Source: Pseudorhizobium xiangyangii
GTDB lineage: Bacteria; Pseudomonadota; Alphaproteobacteria; Rhizobiales; Rhizobiaceae
Assembly: GCF_020531965.1 (NCBI RefSeq)
Contig: NZ_JAJAWH010000003.1
Coordinates: 1-64,000 of the forward strand
Direction: 5' to 3'
Length of the DNA: 64,000 bases
The position numbers and the translations under genes are program-made. Under the pieces are notes generated by a model, which had not been told where the DNA came from, did no database searches, and saw only the letters and a list, made by a program, of their open reading frames with translations. The stretch's first letter is position 1, and each line of letters begins with the position of its first letter. Positions 46,714-55,087 of the stretch are shown piece by piece.

Positions 46714-47648
46714 CAGCCGAGCCTCGTTCCGGGGGCCAGCAGCGTCCCTCTCAGAAATTCTTGCGCAGCGAGCGGCTTGCCGCCTGCCTTCTGCAGCCGC
46801 GTCAGCCGTACGGCACCTCCAGCGCAGGCTACGGACAGGTGGTCGTCGAGCACTTCGCCAGCGCTTCCCGCTCCTTCCGCCAGCTCCGATGCCAGGGCCT
46901 TGATCCTTTCCGGCTTGCCGTTCACCATCGCTTCCATCCACGCTCCCGGAAAAGGCGACAGACCGCGAATGTGATTGTGAACGTCGGTGGCGGTTCTGGA
47001 AAAATCGATCCGCGTCTCGTTCTTGTCGATCTTCGCGGCGTAAAGCACGCCGTCTTGCGCCTGCGGCGTCAGCGGCAGGTCATCGGCGTCAAGCTTTTCC
47101 ATCGCCTCGACCATGGCGCGAGCACCAACGAGCATGAGCCGATCGTGCAGCTCTCCCGCTGTCATGTTTTCGGCGATCTCGACCTCGCGGGTCAGCGCGA
47201 CAGGGCCGGTATCCAGCCCTTTATCCATCTTCATCACCATCATGCCGGTTTTCACATCGCCGGCCATGATGGCCCTTTGGATCGGCGCCGCACCGCGCCA
47301 ACGCGGCAGGAGGGAGGCATGTCCGTTGTAGCAGCCGAGCCGCGTTCCTTCGAGGATGGCAACCGGCAGCAGCAACCCATAGGCGACCACCACTGCGACA
47401 TCCGCATTAAACTGCCGGAAGGTCTCGCGATCCTCCTCCGCCTTGAAATTGAGAGGCGTCAGCACCGGAATGCCAAGAAGCTCGGCCGCCTGATGCACCG
47501 GCGACTTCTGCAGATCCAGGCCACGCCGTCCACCCGGCCGCGGGGGCTGGCTATAGACAGCAACGACTTCGTGACCCGCATCCTTCAGCGCACGGAGGGT
47601 GGGCACGGAGAATTCCGGCGTGCCCATGAAGATGATGCGAAGAGCCAT
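46713..47648 (-). CDS. fmt: Methionyl-tRNA formyltransferase
   Basis: A 311-residue enzyme that formylates initiator Met-t[30 protein letters not shown], and the catalytic [38 protein letters not shown] (Asn, His, Asp residues) are clear. Middle gene of def-fmt-truA. Confidence 0.97.
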   Translation of the reverse strand: MALRIIFMGTPEFSVPTLRALKDAGHEVVAVYSQPPRPGGRRGLDLQKSPVHQAAELLGIPVLTPLNFKAEEDRETFRQFNADVAVVVAYGLLLPVAILEGTRLGCYNGHASLLPRWRGAAPIQRAIMAGDVKTGMMVMKMDKGLDTGPVALTREVEIAENMTAGELHDRLMLVGARAMVEAMEKLDADDLPLTPQAQDGVLYAAKIDKNETRIDFSRTATDVHNHIRGLSPFPGAWMEAMVNGKPERIKALASELAEGAGSAGEVLDDHLSVACAGGAVRLTRLQKAGGKPLAAQEFLRGTLLAPGTRLG

Positions 47649-47692
47649 TGCAGTCCCGTCTTTCGTGCCAGTCTCTCGGGACTGGTCCAGCG

Positions 47693-48208
47693 TCAGACCA
47701 CCCGTGTCTTGGCAGCCTTGGTGAACTTCCTAATCACCATCTCCCGCTTCAGGCGCGAGATGTGGTCGATGAACAGGACGCCATCAAGATGGTCGATCTC
47801 GTGCTGCAGGCAGGTTGCCAGCAATCCATCGGCCTCAAGCCTCTGCTGTTTGCCCTCACGGTCGACATAGTTCACAGTCACGACTGCCGGACGCTCGACC
47901 TCGGCATAGTAGTCGGGAATCGAGAGGCAGCCTTCCTCATAGACCGAGCGGTCGTCAGATGTTCTCACGACTTCCGGGTTGATGAAAACGAGCGGCTTGT
48001 TTTCCTCGTCGTCACGCGAAACATCGATCACCAGCATCCGGCGCGGCACACCGATCTGGACCGCTGCAAGACCGATACCCGGAGCGTCGTACATCGTCTC
48101 CAGCATATCGTCGGCAAGGCGCTTTATTTCGGAATCTACCTGCTCCACAGATGTCGAGACCTGTCGGAGCAGCGGGTCGGGCAGGATGATAAGAGGCTTG
48201 ATCGTCAT
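47693..48208 (-). CDS. def: Peptide deformylase
   Basis: A 171-residue metal enzyme removing N-formyl groups from new proteins. The three motifs are [18 protein letters not shown] (metal Cys) and [12 protein letters not shown] (HExxH). GGGAGG precedes the ATG. Leads the def-fmt-truA operon, which pairs formylation and deformylation. Confidence 0.97.
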   Translation of the reverse strand: MTIKPLIILPDPLLRQVSTSVEQVDSEIKRLADDMLETMYDAPGIGLAAVQIGVPRRMLVIDVSRDDEENKPLVFINPEVVRTSDDRSVYEEGCLSIPDYYAEVERPAVVTVNYVDREGKQQRLEADGLLATCLQHEIDHLDGVLFIDHISRLKREMVIRKFTKAAKTRVV

Positions 48209-48330
48209 GGCCTCCCATAGCGCATCTTTTTCGTGGATGGAACACCGGAGAACGGTCTCAAAAGGCGGACAGATACCAAATGTTCATGTTTTGATCTTCT
48301 GATGCAACAGAAATCTGCTAGGTTGCCCGT

Positions 48331-49533
48331 ATGGACCGTATCATCGCTATGCTTCCCGCCCCCCTTCAGGGCGCGCCTTCTTCCCTCTGGCTCGCGGGTG
48401 TTGTCGTCACGATCGTGTGCGTCGCGGCCCTGTACGCGCGCTCCTCGTCTCGCCGGCTGCGTGAGGAAGCTGCCCGCCGGGCGCTGGAATCGGAAGCCCG
48501 GCTTGCCGAGCTTGTCCGTTCGCAGGCAGAGATGCAGGGCCGCCTTGCGCACATGACCGAGACACTGTCGCAGCGACAGGCCGAGCTGAACCACGGCGTC
48601 AACCAGCGGCTCGACGGCATGACGCAGCGTCTCGGAACCACGCTGTCGGAACAGACGAAATCCACGCACGAGAACCTGCGGCTGCTGCAGGAGCGGCTGG
48701 CCGTTATCGACGCGGCCCAGAACAATATCCAGAACCTCGCCAAGGATATGGTCGGGCTGCAGGCCATCCTGTCCAACAAGCAGACCCGCGGCGCCTTCGG
48801 CCAGGGCCGGATGGAAGCCATCGTGGCCGATGGTCTGCCGATAGGCGCCTATCAATTTCAGGCACTGCTTTCCAACGGCAAGCGTCCCGACTGCACGATC
48901 AGGATGCCTAACGGGGCTGCCCCTCTTGTCATCGACGCAAAGTTTCCGCTGGAGGCCTGGAACGCGTTTCGCGATGTGGCCGCACCCGAAGCCCGCAAGG
49001 CAGCAGGGCAGCAGTTCAGACGGGACCTTGAGGTGCATATCCGAGACATTTCGGAAAAGTATCTCATTTCCGGCGAGACGCAGGACATGGCCTTCCTGTT
49101 CGTGCCATCGGAATCGATCTTCGCGGAGATCCACGAGCATTTCGACGCGGTGGTGCAAAAGGCTCAACGGTCGCGGGTGGTCATCGTTTCTCCGTCGCTC
49201 CTGATGCTGTCCATCCAGGTCATCCAGGCCGTATTGAAGGATCAGCGCATGCGCGAACAGGCGCATCTCATCCAGGGCGAGGTAGCCTTGCTGATGGACG
49301 ACCTGACGCGGCTGGATGACCGGACCCGCAAGCTGCAGGGGCATTTCCTTGCCGCCCAGCGCGACGTCGAGCAGATCGTCATATCTTCCGACAAGCTGAC
49401 GAAACGAGGCGCGAAGATCGGCGCCCTGGAACTGGAAATCGTTGCACCGGCGGTGGAGAAAGAGGTCGCTCCTCCCCGAGCGGTGGAAAGTCGAACGGGG
49501 ATGCTGAAGCTTCGGGTAGTTGACGAGGAGTAA
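48331..49533 (+). CDS. rmuC: DNA recombination protein RmuC
   Basis: A 400-residue RmuC. An N-terminal membrane helix (about 19-36, SLWLAGVVVTIVCVAALYA), a long coiled coil (40-140), then the nuclease-like RmuC domain (about 160-370) with VIDAKFPLEAW (putative Asp/Lys active site) and MAFLFVPSESIFAEIHEH. It limits DNA inversion at short repeats. It is divergent from def. A degenerate LexA-like repeat lies just upstream. Confidence 0.92.
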   Translation: MDRIIAMLPAPLQGAPSSLWLAGVVVTIVCVAALYARSSSRRLREEAARRALESEARLAELVRSQAEMQGRLAHMTETLSQRQAELNHGVNQRLDGMTQRLGTTLSEQTKSTHENLRLLQERLAVIDAAQNNIQNLAKDMVGLQAILSNKQTRGAFGQGRMEAIVADGLPIGAYQFQALLSNGKRPDCTIRMPNGAAPLVIDAKFPLEAWNAFRDVAAPEARKAAGQQFRRDLEVHIRDISEKYLISGETQDMAFLFVPSESIFAEIHEHFDAVVQKAQRSRVVIVSPSLLMLSIQVIQAVLKDQRMREQAHLIQGEVALLMDDLTRLDDRTRKLQGHFLAAQRDVEQIVISSDKLTKRGAKIGALELEIVAPAVEKEVAPPRAVESRTGMLKLRVVDEE

Positions 49534-49583
49534 GCGCCTCGGGCAGTGTCCCGGTCAAAGTCAGCAGCGCGAGGCATCCTTAC

Positions 49584-50483
49584 ATGATCACCGTTTTCGG
49601 CTCCATCAACATGGACCTCATCGCCACGACGGAGCGCTTGCCGGAACCGGGGGAAACCGTCGCCGGCACCGGCTTCTCGACCGCAGCAGGAGGCAAGGGC
49701 GCAAACCAGGCGCTTGCGGCGCGCCGCGCCGGTCGGGACGTCCGGATGGCGGGAGCAGTCGGAAAGGACGAGTTCGCAGCCCCGGCGCTTGCGCTTCTGG
49801 ACGATGCGGGAACGGATCTGTCTTCGGTCAATCGGGTCGATGATCCCACCGGTACCGCTCTCATCCTCGTCGGCGGGACTGGCGAAAACATGATCGCCGT
49901 GGTTCCGGGCGCAAACGGCACTGTCGATGAGGCACAGGCCCGCGCAGCGGTCGAGGCGATGGGCGCAAACGATCTCTTGATGCTGCAGCTGGAGATCCCG
50001 GCGGCGTCGGTGGAAGCCGCACTACAGGCGGCGCGAACCAAGGGCGTGACTACGATCCTGAACACCGCGCCATTGACCGCGGACGCTGCCCGGCTGTCTC
50101 GGCTTGCGGATATCGTCATTGCCAACGAGACAGAGTTCGAGCTGCTCGCGGGCCGGTCCGAAATGGATGCCCACACCCGGCAGGATGCGCTGCAGAAGAT
50201 GCATGCGCAAAGCGGCCAGACCTTTATCGTCACGCTCGGAGCGGACGGCGTGATCGCCGCCCGCGATGGCAAGATCTACAAGTCAGACGGGCTCTCCATC
50301 GAGCCGGTCGACACGGTGGGCGCAGGCGATACGTTCTGCGGCTACCTGGCAGCCAGCCTCGATAGCGGCCTGGCTTTCGAGGAGGCTCTTCGGCGTGCCG
50401 CAGTCGCCGGCTCGCTTGCTTGCCTCAAGGCTGGAGCACAGCCCTCCATACCGACGGATGCGGAAGTAACAGAACGCCTCTAG
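49584..50483 (+). CDS. rbsK: Ribokinase
   Basis: A 299-residue PfkB kinase. GSINMDLIAT at the start, GGKGANQALAARR for substrate, GANGTVDE, and the catalytic DTVGAGDTFCGYLAASL. It phosphorylates ribose to ribose-5-P. Convergent with a nucleoside hydrolase that would release ribose, so the two fit one salvage route. No rbs transporter is adjacent. Confidence 0.92.
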   Translation: MITVFGSINMDLIATTERLPEPGETVAGTGFSTAAGGKGANQALAARRAGRDVRMAGAVGKDEFAAPALALLDDAGTDLSSVNRVDDPTGTALILVGGTGENMIAVVPGANGTVDEAQARAAVEAMGANDLLMLQLEIPAASVEAALQAARTKGVTTILNTAPLTADAARLSRLADIVIANETEFELLAGRSEMDAHTRQDALQKMHAQSGQTFIVTLGADGVIAARDGKIYKSDGLSIEPVDTVGAGDTFCGYLAASLDSGLAFEEALRRAAVAGSLACLKAGAQPSIPTDAEVTERL

Positions 50484-50499
50484 GGCGTTCCGACAGGCA

Positions 50500-51444
50500 T
50501 CAAAGCCGACCGACCCGTTCCGTCAACAGCTCGAAAAAGCCATCGGAATCGACGTCCCGCATAACCATTGCATTCGGCTGGCGTCCTGACACCCGCCACC
50601 AGTCGACCACCGTCATGCCGACCGTCAGTTCCGATTGCGTCTCGATCTCGACATTGCAATGGCGACCGGAGAAGAGCTCCGGCTTCAACAGATAGGCGAT
50701 CACCGTTGGATCGTGCAGCGGCCCGCCGTCCGACCCGTACTTCTCCTCGTCAAAACGCTCGAAGAATGCGAGCCAGTCGACCAGGACCTTCGCCGGACGG
50801 GTATCGAGAGCGGCGATCTTCGCCACCCGATCCTTCCGCGTCAGCACCTGATGAGTGACGTCGAGCGGCATCATGACGATCGGCATTCCCGACGCGAACA
50901 CCGCGGCCGCAGCATCGGGATCGACATAGATGTTGAATTCTGCCGCCGGCGTTATGTTGCCGCCTTCGAAGAAGCCGCCGCCCATCATCACGAGTTCCTT
51001 GACCCGCTCGGCGATCGCCGGTTCCTTCTGCAGCGCCAGTGCGACGTTGGTCAGCGCCCCCAAGGTGCAAAGGGTGACGCTCCCCTCGGGTTCCCGCATG
51101 ATCGTTTCGACGATGAAATCGACGGCATGCTGGGGCTGAACCGCCATCGTCGGTTCCGGAAGTTCCGCCCCATCGAGGCCCGTCCGACCGTGGACATGTT
51201 CCGCCGTCACCAGTTGGCGCGCGATCGGCTGCTTCGCCCCCTCGTAGACAGGCACATCGGTGCGACCGCAGAGCTCACAGACGATGCGCACGTTTCGGCT
51301 TGTTAACGCGAGAGGCACATTTCCGGCCACTGCGGTGAGGCCGAGAACCTCCAGTTCATCGGGACTTGCGAATGCCAGCATGAGGGCTGCGGCATCGTCT
51401 TGCCCCGGGTCTGTGTCGATGATGATTTTTCTGCGTTGCGCCAT
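50500..51444 (-). CDS. Inosine/uridine-preferring nucleoside hydrolase
   Basis: A 314-residue Ca2+-dependent N-ribohydrolase. The family signature IIIDTDPGQDDAAALMLA binds calcium; NIYVDPDAAAAVF and a late HDPTVIAYLL (the catalytic His region) agree. It splits ribonucleosides into base and ribose. I start at MAQRRKIIIDTDPG; 28 extra upstream residues are non-conserved in look. Neighbour ribokinase uses the ribose. Confidence 0.9.
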   Translation of the reverse strand: MAQRRKIIIDTDPGQDDAAALMLAFASPDELEVLGLTAVAGNVPLALTSRNVRIVCELCGRTDVPVYEGAKQPIARQLVTAEHVHGRTGLDGAELPEPTMAVQPQHAVDFIVETIMREPEGSVTLCTLGALTNVALALQKEPAIAERVKELVMMGGGFFEGGNITPAAEFNIYVDPDAAAAVFASGMPIVMMPLDVTHQVLTRKDRVAKIAALDTRPAKVLVDWLAFFERFDEEKYGSDGGPLHDPTVIAYLLKPELFSGRHCNVEIETQSELTVGMTVVDWWRVSGRQPNAMVMRDVDSDGFFELLTERVGRL

Positions 51445-51539
51445 CTCAAGCCTCAATCTCGTATTGCAGATCGTTGCTACACGCCCGTATTCAGACAGGC
51501 AATGGCGTACCACCGAACGCCGCTCCACCGCTTGCGCCG

Positions 51540-51623
51540 GACGGGCCGGCTTCCCATATTGCCGGTGAGCAGGGCGCCGTCTGACGGGCCCAGATCATGG
51601 TCGCTTTTTGCAAGGACTGATAA
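51540..51623 (+). promoter_or_regulatory. ROSE-type RNA thermometer before hsp20
   Basis: The leader ends with UCGCU (51601-51605), a short loop, then the ribosome-binding site AGGA (51613-51616), 7 bases before the ATG. UCGCU pairs with AGGA leaving the G bulged, exactly the UYGCU rule of ROSE elements; flanking G and C extend the stem. A second, larger hairpin upstream uses GACGG/CCGTC and GCCGGC/GCCGGU (51540-51581). ROSE elements are known to control rhizobial small heat-shock genes by melting on heat. Confidence 0.75.
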
Positions 51624-52052
51624 ATGAGCCGAATCACGCCGTTCGCGAGCCCGCTGCTTCTGGGCTTCGACGCCATGGAAAAGACCCTGGAGCGGCTGGC
51701 CAAGGCCAACGACGGATATCCGCCCTACAACATCGAACGGCTTCACGCCGATTCGGACGGCGCGCCTGAGCGTCTGCGCATCACGGTTGCTGTCGCCGGC
51801 TTCTCCGACAACGATCTCGACGTGACGGTGGAAGAAAATCAGTTGGTCATTCGCGGACGGCAGACTGAACAGCCGGAACGCGATTACCTGTACCGCGGCA
51901 TTGCCGCCCGCCAGTTCCAGCGCATGTTCGTGCTGGCCGACGGGATGCAGGTCGCCGGCGCAACGCTGAAGAACGGGCTTCTCTCCGTCGACCTGATCCG
52001 ACCGGAACCGGCGCGCATGGTGCGAAAAATTAACATTTCCGTCTCACAGTGA
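51624..52052 (+). CDS. Small heat-shock protein Hsp20 (IbpA-like)
   Basis: A 142-residue alpha-crystallin-domain chaperone. N-terminal SRITPFASPLLLGFDAMEKTLERL, the alpha-crystallin core (about 38-128: LRITVAVAGFSDNDLDVTVEENQLVIRGR, ARQFQRMFVLADGMQVAGATLKNGLLSVDL with the A-x-x-x-N-G-L-L motif) and a C-terminal tail. It holds unfolding proteins during heat stress. Synthesis is probably controlled by the ROSE-like leader. DUF1150 gene follows by 46 bases. Confidence 0.93.
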   Translation: MSRITPFASPLLLGFDAMEKTLERLAKANDGYPPYNIERLHADSDGAPERLRITVAVAGFSDNDLDVTVEENQLVIRGRQTEQPERDYLYRGIAARQFQRMFVLADGMQVAGATLKNGLLSVDLIRPEPARMVRKINISVSQ

Positions 52053-52098
52053 GCCAACGACATCACCGTCGTTACGCTCCTCAATGTTGGAGGCTGAA

Positions 52099-52356
52099 AT
52101 GCTCCTGAAAGAAGCCAATACGCGTCTTACGCAGTCCGAACTCGCCCACCTTGGCTCTGGAGAAGTCGGCTACATTCGCAAAATTCGCTCGGAAGATGTC
52201 TCGCGCTGCTTTCCAGAAGCACCGGAGATGGATCCGAACCTCGACCTATGGGCACTGTTCGGTGCCGACGGTACGCCGATCCTGCTGACCGACAACCGTT
52301 CCAGCACCTTCTTCAAGGCCGCCGAAGACGACCTGAAGACTGTAAGCCTGCACTAG
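52099..52356 (+). CDS. DUF1150 family protein
   Basis: An 85-residue acidic protein. The family's VGYIRKIRSEDVSRCFPEAPEMDPNLDLWALFGADGTPILLTD core is clear. I start at ATG 52099, with GGAGG five bases before it; the ATG at 52084 would put that site inside the gene. DUF1150 genes regularly follow small heat-shock genes in rhizobia; the role is unknown, perhaps an Hsp20 partner. Confidence 0.85.
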   Translation: MLLKEANTRLTQSELAHLGSGEVGYIRKIRSEDVSRCFPEAPEMDPNLDLWALFGADGTPILLTDNRSSTFFKAAEDDLKTVSLH

Positions 52357-52365
52357 TCGAGGCGA

Positions 52366-53067
52366 CTACACCTTGCGAAACGTGAGATAGGCGGACGACC
52401 GCCCCTCGCGCCGGGCCTTGGCTTCGTATCTAGTGCCAGGCCAGCCCGCAAACGGCGTCAACCAATCCGAAGACTGCTCCGCCAGCCATTCGAAGCCGCC
52501 ATGATCTCTGCAATGGGTCAGGGTCCAGTTGATATACGTGTCGATATCCGAAGCGAACAGGAACAGCCCGCCCGGCTTCAGGACGCGGTGAAACCGCGCA
52601 AGATTGACCTGTGAAACAAACCGGCGCTTCCAGTGCTTCCGCTTTGGCCAGGGATCAGGATACAGAAGATCGATCCGATCCACCGACCCTTCAGGTAGCC
52701 AGTCGAGTACTTGAGTCGCATCGTCGTCATAGACGCGGATATTCTTCAGGCCCAGGTCATCGACGCGTCCCACCAGCTTCGCCATCGAATTGACGAACGG
52801 CTCGACGCCAATGAAACCGGTATCGGAGGTTTCCACAGCACGGTGGATCAGGTGCTCGCCGCCACCGAAACCAATCTCCAGCCGCACTTCATGGACCGGG
52901 ACAGGAAAAAGTTCGGCGAGCTTACCGGGCGCTTCTGCTTGCAGGTCGAGCTTGAGCGCTGGCAGTACGGAGGCCAGGCCTTCCGCTTGCCGCTCCCGCA
53001 AAGGCTTTCCCTTGCGTCTTCCGAAAAATGCCTCGGTCGACCGACTTGGGCGCTGCTGATCATTCAT
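52366..53067 (-). CDS. trmB: tRNA (guanine-N7-)-methyltransferase
   Basis: A 233-residue SAM-dependent methyltransferase that makes m7G46. Motif [13 protein letters not shown], the family [16 protein letters not shown], and a C-terminal [12 protein letters not shown]. It follows metK, which supplies its cofactor, but a terminator lies between them. Confidence 0.96.
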   Translation of the reverse strand: MNDQQRPSRSTEAFFGRRKGKPLRERQAEGLASVLPALKLDLQAEAPGKLAELFPVPVHEVRLEIGFGGGEHLIHRAVETSDTGFIGVEPFVNSMAKLVGRVDDLGLKNIRVYDDDATQVLDWLPEGSVDRIDLLYPDPWPKRKHWKRRFVSQVNLARFHRVLKPGGLFLFASDIDTYINWTLTHCRDHGGFEWLAEQSSDWLTPFAGWPGTRYEAKARREGRSSAYLTFRKV

Positions 53068-53082
53068 CGACTATCTTCCGAA

Positions 53083-53118
53083 ACTAAAAAGCGGATGGTC
53101 CAGAGAGCCATCCGCTTT
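53083..53118 (-). terminator. Terminator after metK
   Basis: On the minus strand AAAGCGGATGG / CCATCCGCTTT, an 11-bp stem with a 9-base loop, is followed by TTAGTTT with T-run overlapping the stem end (TTTTT). It lies between metK and trmB, so trmB probably has its own promoter or lives on read-through. Confidence 0.85.
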
Positions 53119-53149
53119 ACAGTCTTCACAATGGGTCCGTAAAGGCCAA

Positions 53150-54394
53150 TCAGGCGGCCTTCAGAGCATCCTTGAGAGGCTTCACCAGATCTACCTTCTC
53201 CCAGGAGAAGGAGCCGTCGCGGCCAGCCTTGCGGCCGAAGTGGCCGTAAGCTGCAGTCCTGGCGTAAATAGGCTTGTTGAGATCGAGGTGACGGCGGATG
53301 CCAGTCGGTGACAGATCCATGACCTGGCGGATTGCGGCCTCGACCTGATCCTCGGTTACGCCATTGCCCGTTGTGTGCAGGTCGACATAGACCGACAGCG
53401 GCTGTGCGATACCGATGGCGTAGGAAAGCTGGATCGTGCAGCGTTCGGCCAGGCCAGCGGCAACGACGTTCTTGGCGAGATAGCGCGCCGCGTAGGCTGC
53501 GGACCGGTCGACCTTGGTCGTATCTTTTCCGGAAAACGCTCCGCCACCGTGCGGAGCCGAGCCCCCGTAGGTATCAACAATGATCTTGCGGCCGGTCAAT
53601 CCGGCGTCGCCGTCCGGGCCACCGATGACGAACTTTCCAGTGGGGTTGATGTACCACTTGCAATCGTCGGCGATCTTGAGGTCACCAAGCGCTTCGAGGA
53701 TATAAGGTTCGACGACAGAACGAACCTTCTTCGAATCCCAGTTCTCGTCCAGATGCTGGGTTGAAAGCACGATGGAGTCCACGCAGGCGGGCTTGCCCTC
53801 TTCGTAGCGGACGGTGACCTGGCTTTTCGCGTCGGGACCCAGCTTGCCGGCATCGCCCTCGCCCTTCTTGCGGGCCGCGGCGAGCAGCTGCAGGATCTTG
53901 TGCGAATAGTAAATCGGCGCCGGCATGAGGTCTGGCGTCTCCTTGCAGGCGTAACCGAACATGATGCCCTGGTCGCCCGCACCTTCATCGCCCTGCTTAT
54001 CAGCGGCGCTGTCGACACCCTGCGCGATATCGGCCGACTGCGAGTGCAAGAGCACGTCGATCTTGGCCGTCTTCCAGTGGAAACCGTCCTGCTCGTAGCC
54101 GATATCACGGATGGCCTTGCGCGCCGCGGACTTGAACTTGGAGGGATTGATGACGTCCTTGCCGTCCTTATCCTTCTTCATAAGGCTCGGCGGCAGGCGA
54201 ACTTCACCAGCAATGACCACCCTGTTGGTGGTGGCGAGGGTTTCGCATGCGATGCGCACCGTCCAAGGATCCACTCCGGTCTTGGCAGCTTCGCGGTAGA
54301 CGAGATCGACGATCTCATCGGAGATGCGGTCGCAAACCTTGTCTGGATGGCCTTCAGCAACCGACTCGCTGGTAAAGAGATAACTGGCGCGCAT
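53150..54394 (-). CDS. metK: S-adenosylmethionine synthetase
   Basis: A 414-residue [15 protein letters not shown] at the start, [12 protein letters not shown] and [19 protein letters not shown] carry the ATP and methionine sites. Slightly longer than E. coli MetK with an alphaproteobacterial insert ([16 protein letters not shown]). I start at [18 protein letters not shown] lies upstream. A palindrome at its promoter suggests SAM/SAH-responsive control. Confidence 0.97.
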   Translation of the reverse strand: MRASYLFTSESVAEGHPDKVCDRISDEIVDLVYREAAKTGVDPWTVRIACETLATTNRVVIAGEVRLPPSLMKKDKDGKDVINPSKFKSAARKAIRDIGYEQDGFHWKTAKIDVLLHSQSADIAQGVDSAADKQGDEGAGDQGIMFGYACKETPDLMPAPIYYSHKILQLLAAARKKGEGDAGKLGPDAKSQVTVRYEEGKPACVDSIVLSTQHLDENWDSKKVRSVVEPYILEALGDLKIADDCKWYINPTGKFVIGGPDGDAGLTGRKIIVDTYGGSAPHGGGAFSGKDTTKVDRSAAYAARYLAKNVVAAGLAERCTIQLSYAIGIAQPLSVYVDLHTTGNGVTEDQVEAAIRQVMDLSPTGIRRHLDLNKPIYARTAAYGHFGRKAGRDGSFSWEKVDLVKPLKDALKAA

Positions 54395-54460
54395 TACGGG
54401 ATTCCCCTCAATGAAATAAACAGTCATGTGTTAGTGGCTCACCCAACCAAACACAAGCGC

Positions 54461-54483
54461 ATAAATATATCTTTATATGTCAA
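54461..54483 (-). promoter_or_regulatory. metK operator (SamR/SahR-like palindrome) with -35
   Basis: ATAAAGATATATTTAT on the minus strand is a 16-base inverted repeat with one mismatched pair, centred on ATAT. It lies directly after TTGACA (a perfect -35 hexamer at 54483-54478). From memory it resembles the ATAAAGATATCTTTAT-type site of ArsR-family SAM/SAH-responsive regulators of methionine metabolism. No clear -10 is seen. Confidence 0.55.
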
Positions 54484-54508
54484 ACCGCCGAGGGGAAGCG
54501 GTCCGCGC

Positions 54509-54534
54509 GAAAAAAAAGCGGCTTACGCCGCTTT
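54509..54534 (-). terminator. Terminator after the PraR-like regulator gene
   Basis: Minus strand: AAAGCGGC, loop GTAA, GCCGCTTTTTTTT. An 8-bp stem with an 8-T run, 24 bases after the stop codon. It isolates metK transcription from the regulator. Confidence 0.93.
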
Positions 54535-54557
54535 CTGTTGGATCCGGGAATCTAAGG

Positions 54558-54977
54558 CTAGTCAGCCTCAGCCTCTGCCGCCAGCGCCTTGACCAGGTCG
54601 ACAAGCCGCTTCCTGACTTTCGGATCAGCAATCTTGACGAAGGCCCGGTTGAGCTGCAGCCCTTCCGATGACGACAGGAAGTCAACGACATAGTTGGAGC
54701 TGGAAGCCTCTTCCATGCCGCCCGCCGCTGTCGTGTGGTCGCCGGGAGCGTCCTCGAAAAAGAACGAGACCGGCACGTTGAGGATGCTTGAGATATTCTG
54801 AAGACGGCTGGCGCCAACACGGTTGGTGCCCTTTTCGTATTTCTGGATCTGCTGGAACGTGATGCCCAGACTTTCACCAAGTTTCTCCTGGCTCATTCCC
54901 AGCATCGTACGGCGAAGACGAATCCGACTTCCAACATGGATATCAATCGGATTCGGCTTCTTCTTATTCTCAATCAT
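54558..54977 (-). CDS. praR: XRE-family regulator, PraR-like
   Basis: A 139-residue regulator. The HTH_3 domain (about 13-68) is SRIRLRRTMLGMSQEKLGESLGITFQQIQKYEKGTNRVGASRLQNIS; the C-terminal half is acidic and helical. I start at MIENKKKPNPIDIHVG, with AGGA upstream. The sequence and place next to metK match, from memory, PraR/PhrR of rhizobia, which represses quorum-sensing and attachment genes. Orthology is recall, not checked. Confidence 0.75.
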   Translation of the reverse strand: MIENKKKPNPIDIHVGSRIRLRRTMLGMSQEKLGESLGITFQQIQKYEKGTNRVGASRLQNISSILNVPVSFFFEDAPGDHTTAAGGMEEASSSNYVVDFLSSSEGLQLNRAFVKIADPKVRKRLVDLVKALAAEAEAD

Positions 54978-55087
54978 CACTATGTCCTGATAGTTGGTGG
55001 TCGATGAACCGCGCCTCACAGCGCTTCTTCCTCTTCCGGATGCCTACAACCCCAGCGCGGGCACTATGCATTTTTGGGGGTTTTGGG

